Source: Ruthenibacterium lactatiformans | GTDB lineage: Bacteria > Bacillota > Clostridia > Oscillospirales > Ruminococcaceae | DNA: 33,391 nt | Assembly: GCF_000949455.1 (NCBI RefSeq) | Contig: NZ_JXXK01000038.1 | Coordinates: forward strand, 1 to 33,391 | Direction: 5' to 3' | Shown: positions 8,293-16,801 of the stretch, piece after piece | Layout of the letters: each line of letters starts with the position of its first letter | Numbering within the stretch: position 1 is the first letter of the stretch | Notes under the pieces: model-generated | The model's input: only the letters and a program-made list of their open reading frames with translations | The model's database searches: none | What the model was told of the DNA's origin: nothing | Translations under genes and position numbers: made by a program

Positions 8293-9201
8293 TTAAAATT
8301 CCAAATCATCGTCTTTTATCAGACGGTTCACCACGGTAAACACCAGAACGATAAACAGGCATAACATTACACCTATGGCTGCTGCCGTACCAGCATCACG
8401 CACCACATCGCCGGTGTTTTCCGCACCAAACAGCTTGTCGTACATGTAAACCATCGGCACAATGGTCGAGGTGTCGGCGGAAATAGGCGAGAACAGCTTG
8501 GACCAGATAAAAAAACCGGACACGCTGATGGACCACATGATGACGTTCGTGCGGAAAATCCCTTTCAATAATGGCAGGGTAATGTAGAGGAGCTGCCCCA
8601 CCTTATTGGCACCATCGATGCTGGCGGCCTCGTAGTAGTCCTTGCCGATGCGCTCGATGCCACTGACCCAAATCAGCATGAAATGGCCAATCATTCCGAA
8701 GCAGTATGAAATCAGCAATGCCCAAAACTTATGATCGGCATCCAGCCATTGAACGTCAGCCAAAAAGTCCAAGTGCAATGCTTTAAATAGATTTGTCAGG
8801 AATCCATAAGAAGAGTTAAACACATATTGAATCCACATGGTGGCCATGGCTACGGCACTAATTACATTGGGCAGATAGATTGCCGCTTGAAAAAATCTCT
8901 TGCCGTGCACTCCACTTTTTAAAATGACTGCCAGCAACAGTGAAGCGCCCAATGTAATGACTCCGCCAATTATAAAAATCTTAAAAAGATTAATCCACGA
9001 CGTACGGTACAGCGGCGTCTCCATCAGGCTGATATAGTTACCGATTCCATTGAATTTCCACTTATCTGTTGCATCTGTAATCTCCTGGATTGAGAAGAAA
9101 CTCATTACTATCGTACGGATGATGGGATAGATGAAGGTAGCAACAAAAATCAATGTTGCCGGTCCCGCAAATGCAATGATCATGCTTCGATTTCTTTTCA
9201 T
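8293..9201 (-). CDS. Sugar ABC transporter permease (MalF/UgpA-type)
   Basis: A 302-residue membrane protein with an N-terminal hydrophobic segment (FAGPATLIFVATFIYPI) and further segments through the body. The EAA loop is YYEAASIDGANKVGQLLYITL. It pairs with the MalG-type permease just downstream. The start has an AAGGAAAGG ribosome site. Upstream lies a perfect 11-bp stem-loop that separates it from the binding-protein gene, so permease expression is probably lower than binding-protein expression. Confidence 0.93.
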   Translation of the reverse strand: MKRNRSMIIAFAGPATLIFVATFIYPIIRTIVMSFFSIQEITDATDKWKFNGIGNYISLMETPLYRTSWINLFKIFIIGGVITLGASLLLAVILKSGVHGKRFFQAAIYLPNVISAVAMATMWIQYVFNSSYGFLTNLFKALHLDFLADVQWLDADHKFWALLISYCFGMIGHFMLIWVSGIERIGKDYYEAASIDGANKVGQLLYITLPLLKGIFRTNVIMWSISVSGFFIWSKLFSPISADTSTIVPMVYMYDKLFGAENTGDVVRDAGTAAAIGVMLCLFIVLVFTVVNRLIKDDDLEF

Positions 9202-9223
9202 ATGCAGTTCCTTTCCTTGAAAA

Positions 9224-9253
9224 ATGGCGGACAGCGTTAAAACTGTCCGCCAT
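9224..9253 (-). terminator. Stem-loop between binding protein and permease, terminator-like
   Basis: A perfect 11-bp inverted repeat (ATGGCGGACAG pairing with CTGTCCGCCAT) around an 8-base loop. Read on the minus strand it is followed by TTTTTC. It sits between the binding-protein stop (9268) and the permease start (9201). It probably causes partial termination or protects the upstream mRNA. Confidence 0.75.
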
Positions 9254-9267
9254 ACCTTTGTTATCTG

Positions 9268-10608
9268 TTATCCCTTGGACGCAGCCAGCATATTATCCAC
9301 AAATTCCTGTGCTGTGCAGGCACCTGCATACAATTTCATCAGATTTTCCTTCAGCGCCGGGGTAATTTCCGGATTGTTTTCCAAACCGCCGGATGTTGCA
9401 AATATTTCCGTGCAATTGTCCATATAGGGTTTTGCGTCCGCCAGTTGTTCAGGCCAGGAAGTATTGTTGATGTCAGCGGGCAGGGATAGACTCTCTTCAG
9501 CCAACTTGGCATCCCATTCACCGCGAGTCAGCATCTTGATCAATGCGAAAGCCGCCTCAGGAGCCTTGCATTTATTCGTAATAGCAAAACTCTGATTGCC
9601 GATGACCATGGCCTCTAGCCCGTTGATGCCGTTTTCCTGTTCCGGATAGCCGAAAAAACCCCACTGGAAGTCCGGACCGGTAATATTCTTGGTCTCGTTA
9701 ACCACATACGTGCCCACACAATACATGGCGGCCAAACCGGTGGCCAGTTCTGTATTCTGACCAGTAGGCCATACATTAGAGCCTACCTGGGCAGAAAAAT
9801 ACCCTTTCGAAGCCAATTCCTCAAAGGCCTGCGCGGTTTCCAACACTTCGGGACGGTCCCAATCGCCTTCATTGACCACTTTCTTAACTTCATCAGAACC
9901 AATCAAGCGAGCCAGATGCATACCGAACGCTTGCATGGCATAAGCGTCGTCTGTCGTCAGCGGAGTGATGCCAGCATCTTTCAGCTTCTGGCAGGTCTCC
10001 AAGAACTCCTGCCAAGTACTGGGTACCTCGGTGATGCCGGCCTGCTCGAACAGAGCCTTATTATACATGTAGCCGTTTGCCTTCATCTGATAGGGAATCT
10101 CATACAATTTGCTGTCCACATAATAACTGCGGCTCAGCTCCATCAGAACCGGGTTGGTATCTTTTTCATAATCAGCCTCTTTGACCAAATCCTCCAGACA
10201 CAGAATGCGTTCACCATAGTTGCTTTTGTTCTGCGCGCCATCAAACATGTCCACTTGCTGATCGGCGTCCAGCGCGGGAATCAGGCCTTCCTTTATACCT
10301 TTGCGGCCTTTGAATTGCAAGTCTACAGTAGCGCCAGTTTCCTCTTCGAAGGCTTTCACCGCCTCCGTGATCACCACGCCCTGCGGCTCGGTAGCCTCCC
10401 AGTTGGACCAGTACACCAGCTTAACGCCCTCGAACTGCTTTTCGACCGTTTCGCCTCCGCTTGCTGAAGCGGATGTGCTTCCCGACACCGCGGAGCCGGC
10501 AGCTGTGCTGGATGTATCAGACGAACTACCGCTGCATCCCGCGAATAAAGTTAGGCTTAAGGTGCCGCAGACAACTAGGCTACTCAGTCTTTTCAGTGCT
10601 TTCTTCAT
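9268..10608 (-). CDS. Sugar ABC transporter substrate-binding lipoprotein
   Basis: A 446-residue extracellular binding protein anchored by a lipid. The N-terminus is a lipoprotein signal peptide with the lipobox LFAGC (Cys25), then a serine-rich linker, then a family 1 solute-binding domain (KLVYWSNWEATEPQG near 70). The aromatic- and glycine-rich body is typical of oligosaccharide binders. Its ribosome site (GGAGGT) lies inside the last codons of the repressor gene, and its ATG overlaps the repressor stop. This ties its translation to that of the repressor. It feeds the two permeases downstream. The ligand is inferred from the operon as a uronic-acid oligosaccharide. Confidence 0.94.
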   Translation of the reverse strand: MKKALKRLSSLVVCGTLSLTLFAGCSGSSSDTSSTAAGSAVSGSTSASASGGETVEKQFEGVKLVYWSNWEATEPQGVVITEAVKAFEEETGATVDLQFKGRKGIKEGLIPALDADQQVDMFDGAQNKSNYGERILCLEDLVKEADYEKDTNPVLMELSRSYYVDSKLYEIPYQMKANGYMYNKALFEQAGITEVPSTWQEFLETCQKLKDAGITPLTTDDAYAMQAFGMHLARLIGSDEVKKVVNEGDWDRPEVLETAQAFEELASKGYFSAQVGSNVWPTGQNTELATGLAAMYCVGTYVVNETKNITGPDFQWGFFGYPEQENGINGLEAMVIGNQSFAITNKCKAPEAAFALIKMLTRGEWDAKLAEESLSLPADINNTSWPEQLADAKPYMDNCTEIFATSGGLENNPEITPALKENLMKLYAGACTAQEFVDNMLAASKG

Positions 10609-11714
10609 TTTTTTACCTCCATTGATATTATATTATTCGAGCGTTCAAAAAAGCTCAAATTACTATGTAAAACGACATCGATGGGACAGTCGATGCGAAG
10701 AGGAGGTTCTATATTCTTTACCATGCGATCCACCAAAATATTCAGACCAGTATAGCCTTTCATGTAAGCCGCCTGATTGATCACTGCTTTCAGACGCCGT
10801 TCTTTCAATAAACACGTTGTAATACCATTTAAATCAGTGCCTACGACGGATACCTGGTGCTCCATTCCAGCTTCACGTACTGCCTGCACCATCGGCAGGT
10901 TATCGTGAGATGTCAATGCATAACATGCTACTGTATCAGGATATTGCCTCAACGCCCGAAGTATCTCCCGGAAGATCATTTCATCTGAACCGGGACCATT
11001 GAAGTAGCCTTCCACCGTATGAATTTTCAACGTTGGTTTTCTTTCAGACAAATAGTGAACAAAACTGTTCACCTTATTAATATGAGTTTTTGAATCCAAG
11101 CGTCCGCTGGAGAGCAATACACTGCCTGTCTCCGGTGTAATCAACTCTATGAACTCACCAGCTATACAACCTATGGTTTTCTCGTTCGACGGAATACAGT
11201 ACAACCCTTCTGGCTCTTTAAGCTCATCATCGATCACAACAGTTACAACGCCTTGGGCAACAAGCCGTTGGAGTTGCATAAGAACTCTCGGCTGGCGCGT
11301 GTAAGAAAATGTTATCACACCACCATATTCATCATTTCCATCAGCAATCTGTTTGAGAAGTTCATGCTGATGTGCTTCATCCGTGCATATAATCTTTTCC
11401 ACTTCTACATTCAGGCCTTTTACTTCCTTTATACTGGCTTCTAGGCCTTTCCAAATATAGGAAAAATACAAATCATTATCCTGCGGCAAAATTGCCGCCA
11501 CACGGCATGTTTTTCTTTTTAAGGAGGCTGCCGCATAATTTATTTCATACCCCATTTCCTCCGCGGTCTGTAATACCTTACGGCGCAGTTTTTCGCTGAC
11601 ACCATCTTTCCCAGACAGAGCACGATGAACCGACACGGAAGAGACGTTTAATTTCGCTGAAATATCTTTAATCGTAATCGGATTATTGTTTTTCAAATGC
11701 AACTCACTCGCCAT
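10605..11714 (-). CDS. LacI-family transcriptional regulator
   Basis: A DNA-binding repressor or activator with an N-terminal LacI helix-turn-helix (ITIKDISAKLNVSSVSVHRAL, about residues 14-34) and hinge, then a periplasmic-binding-protein-like effector domain (starting near RVAAILPQDNDLYFSYIW). It is the first gene of the lyase/sulfatase operon, preceded by a strong promoter with tandem operator-like repeats, which suggests autoregulation. The start is ambiguous: ATG at 11714 lies 11 bases after GGAGG and TTG at 11720 lies 5 bases after it. I report the ATG. The inducer is probably a sugar imported by the same operon. Confidence 0.93.
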   Translation of the reverse strand: MASELHLKNNNPITIKDISAKLNVSSVSVHRALSGKDGVSEKLRRKVLQTAEEMGYEINYAAASLKRKTCRVAAILPQDNDLYFSYIWKGLEASIKEVKGLNVEVEKIICTDEAHQHELLKQIADGNDEYGGVITFSYTRQPRVLMQLQRLVAQGVVTVVIDDELKEPEGLYCIPSNEKTIGCIAGEFIELITPETGSVLLSSGRLDSKTHINKVNSFVHYLSERKPTLKIHTVEGYFNGPGSDEMIFREILRALRQYPDTVACYALTSHDNLPMVQAVREAGMEHQVSVVGTDLNGITTCLLKERRLKAVINQAAYMKGYTGLNILVDRMVKNIEPPLRIDCPIDVVLHSNLSFFERSNNIISMEVKK

Positions 11715-11818
11715 AAGCAAATCGCCCTCCTCGCAGTAGAATCGTTTAATCCTCTTGAATTCGCTGTTTCCGCTTATCTTTTTTATCCAAGGCGCAATAT
11801 GGACGCGCCCTTGGATTT

Positions 11819-11854
11819 CGTTTACGTTATCGTTTACGTTATCGTTTGCAAATT
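11819..11854 (-). promoter_or_regulatory. Tandem 12-bp operator-like repeats
   Basis: Two exact copies of the 12-bp unit CGTTTACGTTAT (11819-11830 and 11831-11842) are followed by a partial third copy starting CGTTTGC. On the minus strand each unit holds a CG-centred imperfect palindrome GATAAC/GTAAAC, the general form of LacI-family operators. They begin 2 bp downstream of the -10 box and would overlap the transcription start. The first minus-strand copy also resembles a CcpA cre site (TGCAAACGATAACG), with one mismatch at the conserved positions. Confidence 0.65.
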
Positions 11855-11855
11855 A

Positions 11856-11884
11856 ATAATAGCTAATTTTTTCCCCCGAGTCAA
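11856..11884 (-). promoter_or_regulatory. Sigma-A-type promoter of the lacI operon
   Basis: On the minus strand, TTGACT (11879-11884) is followed after exactly 17 bases by TATTAT (11856-11861). This is a near-consensus housekeeping promoter about 140 bp upstream of the repressor start. Confidence 0.8.
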
Positions 11885-12184
11885 TGTCCAATTTGCAAAA
11901 TATTTATTGCTGATTTTCGTCACATACGCCAAGGTCTCAGTTATTTTCTTGACGCTAGACTTTCATCATCTTTCCTATCCCCATGCCTTTTGTTCCTCAT
12001 AAAGGCTTTAGGGACAGCATGTCGTAGTCCACCCATTATCGTTTTCATCGAAAGCTTTGGTCTAGTATATTTAAACAGTACAGTATGCCGTCACACCTAT
12101 GCATTGCCTTTTAGCCGCACCTTAAAGTGTAAGTAACCTCCCGCATTATTTGTTCGTGCTACTGTGACGAAAACATTCTCTCTG
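11885..12184. other. Non-coding region between lacI promoter and recombinase remnant
   Basis: AT-rich sequence without a supportable gene. It contains an 8-bp perfect palindrome TTTGCAAA at 11892-11899, a second copy of the one at 11845-11852, so the two flank the promoter. The part near 12000-12184 may be further decay of the neighbouring recombinase; I could not recognise its HxxR or catalytic tyrosine region. Confidence 0.4.
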
Positions 12185-13030
12185 CTACTGAACCGAATGG
12201 TAGGCCGCGCTGGGATCCCAGCTGCTCTCTTAGAAAAGTTCTTTGAGACATCTTTGGATTCGATTTTCATAGCCTAATAACAGATGTTCCCCTTCTTCCC
12301 CGACACACTGCACTTTCTTCCACGCGCTCTCCTTCTGCCAGGTTCGAATCAGTTTTCAGCGCTCTTTCGATAGATATACAACCCGCACTCCTTCGCACGT
12401 CTTCGGCTCTTTTCCAGAATCGACCGGTCGTTCAGCTTCACTGCATTGTGCCAGATGTGCAGTTCTCTCTGGCGCTAGGCAATGTCCCATCACCGCATGC
12501 CGCAGCCTTCCCCCCACCGCATGCCCGCAGTAAGAATCAGCCTGAAGCAGACCTCGTATTTCGTGATTCGCCTTTCTGGAGCCGTGATGAGCTTTTGTAT
12601 CGTTTCTTCATTCCGCACCGTACGCTATGCCCGCCATACTGGATCGTGCGTGATACAATCCGCTTTCTTTGCATCAGGCAAAATCCCGCATATACAGGAG
12701 CGGATGAACTCCACCACTTTTTCTTCTAGAAGTCCGCCTGTCTTCCAGTCTTATTCGGAGCGCATCACAGAAACCCCGTAAAACATCCTTGTTCAAACCC
12801 GCCCGCTCGTAATGCGTCTGCGTGCTATTCCGGTCCACGGGCTCTCCGGGAGTGCGCTTAATCTCCCGTTCATACAGTATTGCCTGTTTATTCAGCTGCT
12901 TTTGTGTCTGCTTTTCCGTTAAGCCCTTCGGCGGATGTACTGTCTTTTGTGCTGTTCTCAGCCGATTTCTCTGGCAACCGTATCTCCGGGATACCACGTC
13001 TATCCTGCTACTGAATCTGCGCAAGATTCG
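12185..13030 (-). pseudogene. Decayed tyrosine recombinase (phage/transposon integrase type)
   Basis: Reading the minus strand across several frames gives the parts of an integrase in order. The arm-type N-terminal segment reads VHPPKGLTEKQTQKQLNKQA then ILYEREIKRTPGEPVDR. Further on comes a catalytic-domain stretch EETIQKLITAPE, then FRLILTAGMRWGE, which holds the first catalytic arginine. After that come KEPKT with VRVVYLSKER, and finally KDVSKNFSKRAAGIP leading into PTIRF. Stops and frameshifts interrupt it, and the HxxR box and catalytic tyrosine are not found. It lies just upstream of the plus-strand N-glycan module. A related fragment lies on the other side of that module. Confidence 0.8.
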
Positions 13031-13261
13031 GCTTGAATTTAACTCATGCTTTTATACTATTTGCAAGGTGTTTTTCTTCTGGAGCAACTTATTGTTCAGC
13101 AAACACTATTTAGCGCAAAGCATTTAACGTCTAGATAAATGATATATATGATATAAAAAAGATATATTGATTATAATGGGTTTACTTTTGCAGAAAAATA
13201 GGATAAAATAATATCGAACTTGATAAAAACAAATAAAAAGGAGTGATTAAGGCAGTATATT
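13031..13261 (+). promoter_or_regulatory. AT-rich leader of the plus-strand module with candidate promoter
   Basis: The best promoter candidate is TTTACT (13181-13186), a 17-base spacer, then TAAAAT (13204-13209). An isolated TATAAT also occurs at 13172-13177 but lacks a good -35. AAAAGGAG lies at 13236-13243 and a TAAGG at 13248-13252. The leader also contains the first copy of a 19-bp direct repeat (see separate entry). No gene is seen. Confidence 0.5.
13137..13155 (+). repeat. 19-bp direct repeat, copy 1
   Basis: AAATGATATATATGATATA occurs here, upstream of the candidate promoter, and again exactly at 13300-13318. The spacing is 163 bp. It could be a regulator binding site; the GntR/AraR-like protein encoded in the same module is the natural candidate. 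Confidence 0.6.
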
Positions 13262-14263
13262 TTGTGGAAAATTGTCACACAAAAATCGCGCTCTTCCACA
13301 AATGATATATATGATATATCTCAATTGCCGACGAAAATGAAAAAGAAAAAATACACCTTTTTCACGGACATCCGAAGAAACAAAGTCGCTTATGTCATGC
13401 TGATCCCAGCTGTTTTGTATACCGTCGTCTTTGGATACTGCACGCTCCCATATATGCTAATTGCTTTCCAAAAGTTCAGTTATAAAACAGGCCTTTTCGG
13501 CAGTGAATGGGTTGGCTTAAAAAACTTCCGATTCTTTTTCGGTTCTCAAGATGCACTACGCGTTATCAGCAATACGCTCAAATTAAATCTGCTATTTATT
13601 GTATGCACAATTGTCATTTCGGTAACGCTGGCTATCATGATCAATGAGATTCGCAACAAATATTTCAAAAAGGTGGCCCAATCGACCTATCTGCTCCCTT
13701 ATTTCCTTTCTTGGGTTATCGTGAATTACATCTTATACGGCATCATTGGGAATAAATACGGAATGCTAAATCATATCATTGAATTTTTTGGCGGCACTCC
13801 TATCAATTTTTACAATGCGCCGGAATATTGGACCATTATTTTAGTAATCGCAAAAGTTTGGAAAGATCTCGGAATGAACATGGTCATTTATCTGGCCACC
13901 CTTGTCGGCTTTGATGAAGAGCTATATGATGCCGCCGCGGTGAGCGGCGCAACGCGCTGGCAAATGTGCTGGAAAATCACATTGCCAATGTTGATGCCGA
14001 CTGTACTCATGCTAGGAATCATTTCAATCGGGAAAATCTTTTATGGTGATTTCGGCATGATTTATGCACTCGTCGGCGATAATGGAATTCTCTACAATGC
14101 CACAGACGTAATTGACACTTATGTATTCCGGACGTTGCGCAGCACAGGCAACCCCTCTCAGTCAATGGCAATCAGCCTGTTTCAAGCAATTATGGGGTTT
14201 ATCTGCGTATGGGGGGCGAACTATATCACTAAGAAGAAATTCCAGGAGGGGGCGCTGTTTTGA
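13262..14263 (+). CDS. LplB-type sugar ABC transporter permease
   Basis: A membrane permease of the LplB subgroup with six hydrophobic segments and the EAA loop LYDAAAVSGATRWQMCWKITL (near residue 220). The frame opens with TTG at 13262, 9 bases after TAAGG. An in-frame ATG at 13337 would give 308 residues (MKKKKYTFF) but lacks a clear ribosome site, so the start is uncertain. If the later start is used, the second 19-bp repeat lies in the leader rather than in the coding region. It is the first gene of the plus-strand module and overlaps the second permease by one base. The ligand is inferred to be an N-glycan-derived oligosaccharide. Confidence 0.9.
   Translation: MWKIVTQKSRSSTNDIYDISQLPTKMKKKKYTFFTDIRRNKVAYVMLIPAVLYTVVFGYCTLPYMLIAFQKFSYKTGLFGSEWVGLKNFRFFFGSQDALRVISNTLKLNLLFIVCTIVISVTLAIMINEIRNKYFKKVAQSTYLLPYFLSWVIVNYILYGIIGNKYGMLNHIIEFFGGTPINFYNAPEYWTIILVIAKVWKDLGMNMVIYLATLVGFDEELYDAAAVSGATRWQMCWKITLPMLMPTVLMLGIISIGKIFYGDFGMIYALVGDNGILYNATDVIDTYVFRTLRSTGNPSQSMAISLFQAIMGFICVWGANYITKKKFQEGALF
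13300..13318 (+). repeat. 19-bp direct repeat, copy 2
   Basis: Exact second copy of AAATGATATATATGATATA (first at 13137-13155). It falls in the first codons of the permease if the TTG start is used, or in the 5' leader if translation begins at the ATG at 13337. The pair flanks the candidate promoter. Confidence 0.6.
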
Positions 14264-15144
14264 TGGTTACTGGTAAAAAACGGATCACCTACGGAAAAGT
14301 CTTTCTATATTTATTTACAAGCTTAATTGCTGCGTGTTGCTTTCTACCGATTCTGTTAATTGTCATTGTATCTTTCACATCCGAACAGGCTATTGTGCAT
14401 AACGGATACTCTTTTTTCCCTTCTGAACTGAGCTTGGTTGCCTACAATACCCTTTTTGAAAATGGCGCCGAAGTTGTGCGCTGTTACATCAATTCTGTGT
14501 TTGTGACGATATTGGGCACCATTTTGGCTGTGTGTATTACAGCAATGGCTTCGTATGCGCTTGTCACACCTACCGTTAAATACAGCAATGCAATTGCTAT
14601 GTTCTTTTTTGTTACGATGGTATTCAATGGAGGTATGGTGCCATGGTATATTATCTGTCAAAATATAGGCTTGTCGGAAAATTATCTTGCGTTGCTGATC
14701 CCAAACTTGATTTTCAGTCCGTTTAATTTATTCCTTACGCGCAATTACATGCGTGAAATTCCTGTTTCTCTTATGGAATCGGCCAAGTTGGATGGAGCTA
14801 ATGACGGTCAAGTGGCATTCCGCATTTACTTCCCGCTGTGTAAACCAATTTTGGCGACCGTGGGTTTGTTTTATGGCATTGCTTATTGGAATGATTGGTG
14901 GAATACTATTATGTTAGTTACCAACAAGAATATGTATACCATTCAATACTATCTGATGAAGCTGAAATCCGATTTAAATTTCATGCGTACTCTGCAGGGC
15001 GGCGGAATCGGTGGCGGATATCCGCCCTCTGAATCGTTGCAGATGGCAACTGCTGTTATCACCATTGGCCCATTGATTCTACTTTATCCTTTCCTACAAA
15101 AATACATTGTGAAGGGCCTTGTCATTGGAAGTGTCAAAGGGTAA
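14263..15144 (+). CDS. LplC/YtcP-type sugar ABC transporter permease
   Basis: The second permease of the importer, 293 residues. The EAA loop reads LMESAKLDGANDGQVAFRIYF, and the C-terminus ends in VKGLVIGSVKG, typical of this subgroup. The ATG shares a base with the stop of the first permease (TGATG), and AGGAGGGGG lies upstream, so the two are translated together. The frame also offers a TTG one codon earlier, which I did not choose. The ATPase is not encoded here. Confidence 0.93.
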   Translation: MVTGKKRITYGKVFLYLFTSLIAACCFLPILLIVIVSFTSEQAIVHNGYSFFPSELSLVAYNTLFENGAEVVRCYINSVFVTILGTILAVCITAMASYALVTPTVKYSNAIAMFFFVTMVFNGGMVPWYIICQNIGLSENYLALLIPNLIFSPFNLFLTRNYMREIPVSLMESAKLDGANDGQVAFRIYFPLCKPILATVGLFYGIAYWNDWWNTIMLVTNKNMYTIQYYLMKLKSDLNFMRTLQGGGIGGGYPPSESLQMATAVITIGPLILLYPFLQKYIVKGLVIGSVKG

Positions 15145-15164
15145 GTACAAAACATAGTTTCCGA

Positions 15165-15183
15165 TCTGCGCAAATTACGCAGA
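15165..15183 (+). other. Small perfect stem-loop upstream of binding-protein gene
   Basis: TCTGCG pairs with CGCAGA around a 7-base loop in the 78-bp gap between the permease and binding-protein genes. There is no T-run, so it may be an mRNA processing or stabilising hairpin. Confidence 0.4.
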
Positions 15184-15222
15184 AATCAGAAATAGCAGTC
15201 TTAAAACAAAGGAGGAAAAATA

Positions 15223-16719
15223 ATGAAAAAGAAACTCATATCCATTCTTGCCGCTATCTTGAGCATGGTAATGCTGGCAAGCTGTGGAGCAACCAGCACA
15301 TCTACCAGCACGGAAACCAGCGGCGTTCCGGCATCCACTGCCTCCGGAGAAAAAACAGTAATAACCTATCTGCGTCCCGGCAACGAAGTAGAGCACAATG
15401 CTGAACTTGTGCAGGCCATTAACGATAAGCTGGATGCCGACGGCACCGGACTTCAGCTTGAAATCAAATATATTTCGTCCGATGTATTTCAGGACAAGGT
15501 CAATATGATGCTTTCCAGCGGTGAGGAATTTGATTTGCTTTGTATCATGGAGGATCAGACACCGTTCACCTCTTATATTGCTAGTGAAGGTATTACGCCT
15601 ATCACACAGTATGTAGAGCAGTCGGAAAATTTGAAGCGTGTAATTCCAGAATATATGTGGGAATCCGCGACTGTCAACGGCGAAATCTATACGATTCCTG
15701 CCAATTGGTGTGAACAGGCCGACCAGAACAACGGCATCACCATTCGCCGCGAAAAATTGGAAGAATTCGGTTTAGAGGCGCCTCAGACGATGGACGATCT
15801 GCTGAATATGTGCAAGGTATTCACAGAAAATTGGGACGGCTCCAACAAGCCTGTTGTCATTCCTATGTACAAGGAACCTTTCACCTATCTGTTCCGCACT
15901 CTGGACACCTATCCTTTCACCGTACAGAAAGATTTGATTTTCATTGACCAAGAAGGAAACGTCAAGAACTGGCTGGAGACAGATGAGTTTCGCCAGTGCG
16001 CTGAGTTCTTCCGCACACTGTATGAAGGCGGCTATATTCCTGAAGATGTACTCTCCTCCGGCTGGTCCAGCTGGAATACAATGCTGACGGGCGATTTCAT
16101 CTGGGTCGATCAATGCCAGCTATGGGATACAGTCGACGTATGGCAGGAACGCATTCCCGGCGTTGAGTTGGACACCATCTACCTGAATGAGGATGCTCCT
16201 CAATTCCGTTCCAGCTCTTTCCGTAATGACACCGCGGTATCCTCCACCTCTCAGCATCCTGCCGAAGCAGTTCGCTTTATGGACTGGATGTATTCCTCCC
16301 AAGAAAATTATGATTTGATGGTCTATGGTGTAGAGGGCTTGACATGGAACGATGAGGGAGAACATCTTTATAGCAAAAACGATCCCACCTTTGAATTCAA
16401 TGCGGATTGGATGATTGGCAATCTGGAGTACGTCCGTTATCAAAAGGGCACCTATGATAAATTCATCGAAATCATGGGCAAAGAAAAGCCCGACGCGATC
16501 AACAGCGTCGTTTTAAACTTCGTGTTCGATCCCAGCAATGTAGCGGACGAATATGCCGCCTGTCAGGCCGAAGTTGTTCAGAGCATTTATCCGATCAAAC
16601 TGGGACTTGTTTCCTATGAAGAGGGATATGAAAATGCTCTGGCCCGTATGCAGGCCGCTGGAATAGATGCAGTCGTCGCGGAATACCAGAGCCAGCTGAA
16701 TGCCTATCTGGGCAAATAA
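15223..16719 (+). CDS. LplA-type substrate-binding lipoprotein (DUF3502 C-terminus)
   Basis: A 498-residue extracellular binding protein. It has a signal peptide with lipobox MLASC (Cys21), a serine/threonine-rich linker, and a solute-binding body (VITYLRPGNEVEHNAELV near 46). The C-terminal segment FVFDPSNVADEYAACQ through AGIDAVVAEYQSQLNAYLGK resembles the DUF3502 tail found in LplA-like proteins. AAAGGAGG lies just before the ATG. It serves the two permeases upstream. A strong stem-loop follows the gene. The ligand is inferred from the mannosidase and hexosaminidase genes downstream: a trimmed N-glycan or Man-GlcNAc oligosaccharide. Confidence 0.93.
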   Translation: MKKKLISILAAILSMVMLASCGATSTSTSTETSGVPASTASGEKTVITYLRPGNEVEHNAELVQAINDKLDADGTGLQLEIKYISSDVFQDKVNMMLSSGEEFDLLCIMEDQTPFTSYIASEGITPITQYVEQSENLKRVIPEYMWESATVNGEIYTIPANWCEQADQNNGITIRREKLEEFGLEAPQTMDDLLNMCKVFTENWDGSNKPVVIPMYKEPFTYLFRTLDTYPFTVQKDLIFIDQEGNVKNWLETDEFRQCAEFFRTLYEGGYIPEDVLSSGWSSWNTMLTGDFIWVDQCQLWDTVDVWQERIPGVELDTIYLNEDAPQFRSSSFRNDTAVSSTSQHPAEAVRFMDWMYSSQENYDLMVYGVEGLTWNDEGEHLYSKNDPTFEFNADWMIGNLEYVRYQKGTYDKFIEIMGKEKPDAINSVVLNFVFDPSNVADEYAACQAEVVQSIYPIKLGLVSYEEGYENALARMQAAGIDAVVAEYQSQLNAYLGK

Positions 16720-16752
16720 TCTTCGAATTGTCATTATTATAGCCAAAGTCGT

Positions 16753-16780
16753 CCCAGTCCGGCCCTAAGACCGGGCTGGG
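16753..16780 (+). terminator. Stem-loop after binding-protein gene, terminator-like
   Basis: CCCAGTCCGG pairs with CCGGGCTGGG (one G-T pair) around an 8-base loop and is followed by ATTTGTTT. It lies between the binding-protein stop and the GH2 ribosome site, so it probably gives partial termination. Confidence 0.7.
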
Positions 16781-16801
16781 ATTTGTTTAGGAGGGGCTTC
16801 T

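Noticed and set aside
12448..12781. Two overlapping plus-strand frames in the gap before the N-glycan module
   Set aside because: The minus strand here reads as a decayed integrase catalytic domain. The plus-strand products are shadows of it.
13137..13318. CRISPR-like reading of the 19-bp repeat
   Set aside because: There are only two copies, 163 bp apart, with no regular spacers and no cas genes; an operator pair is a better explanation.
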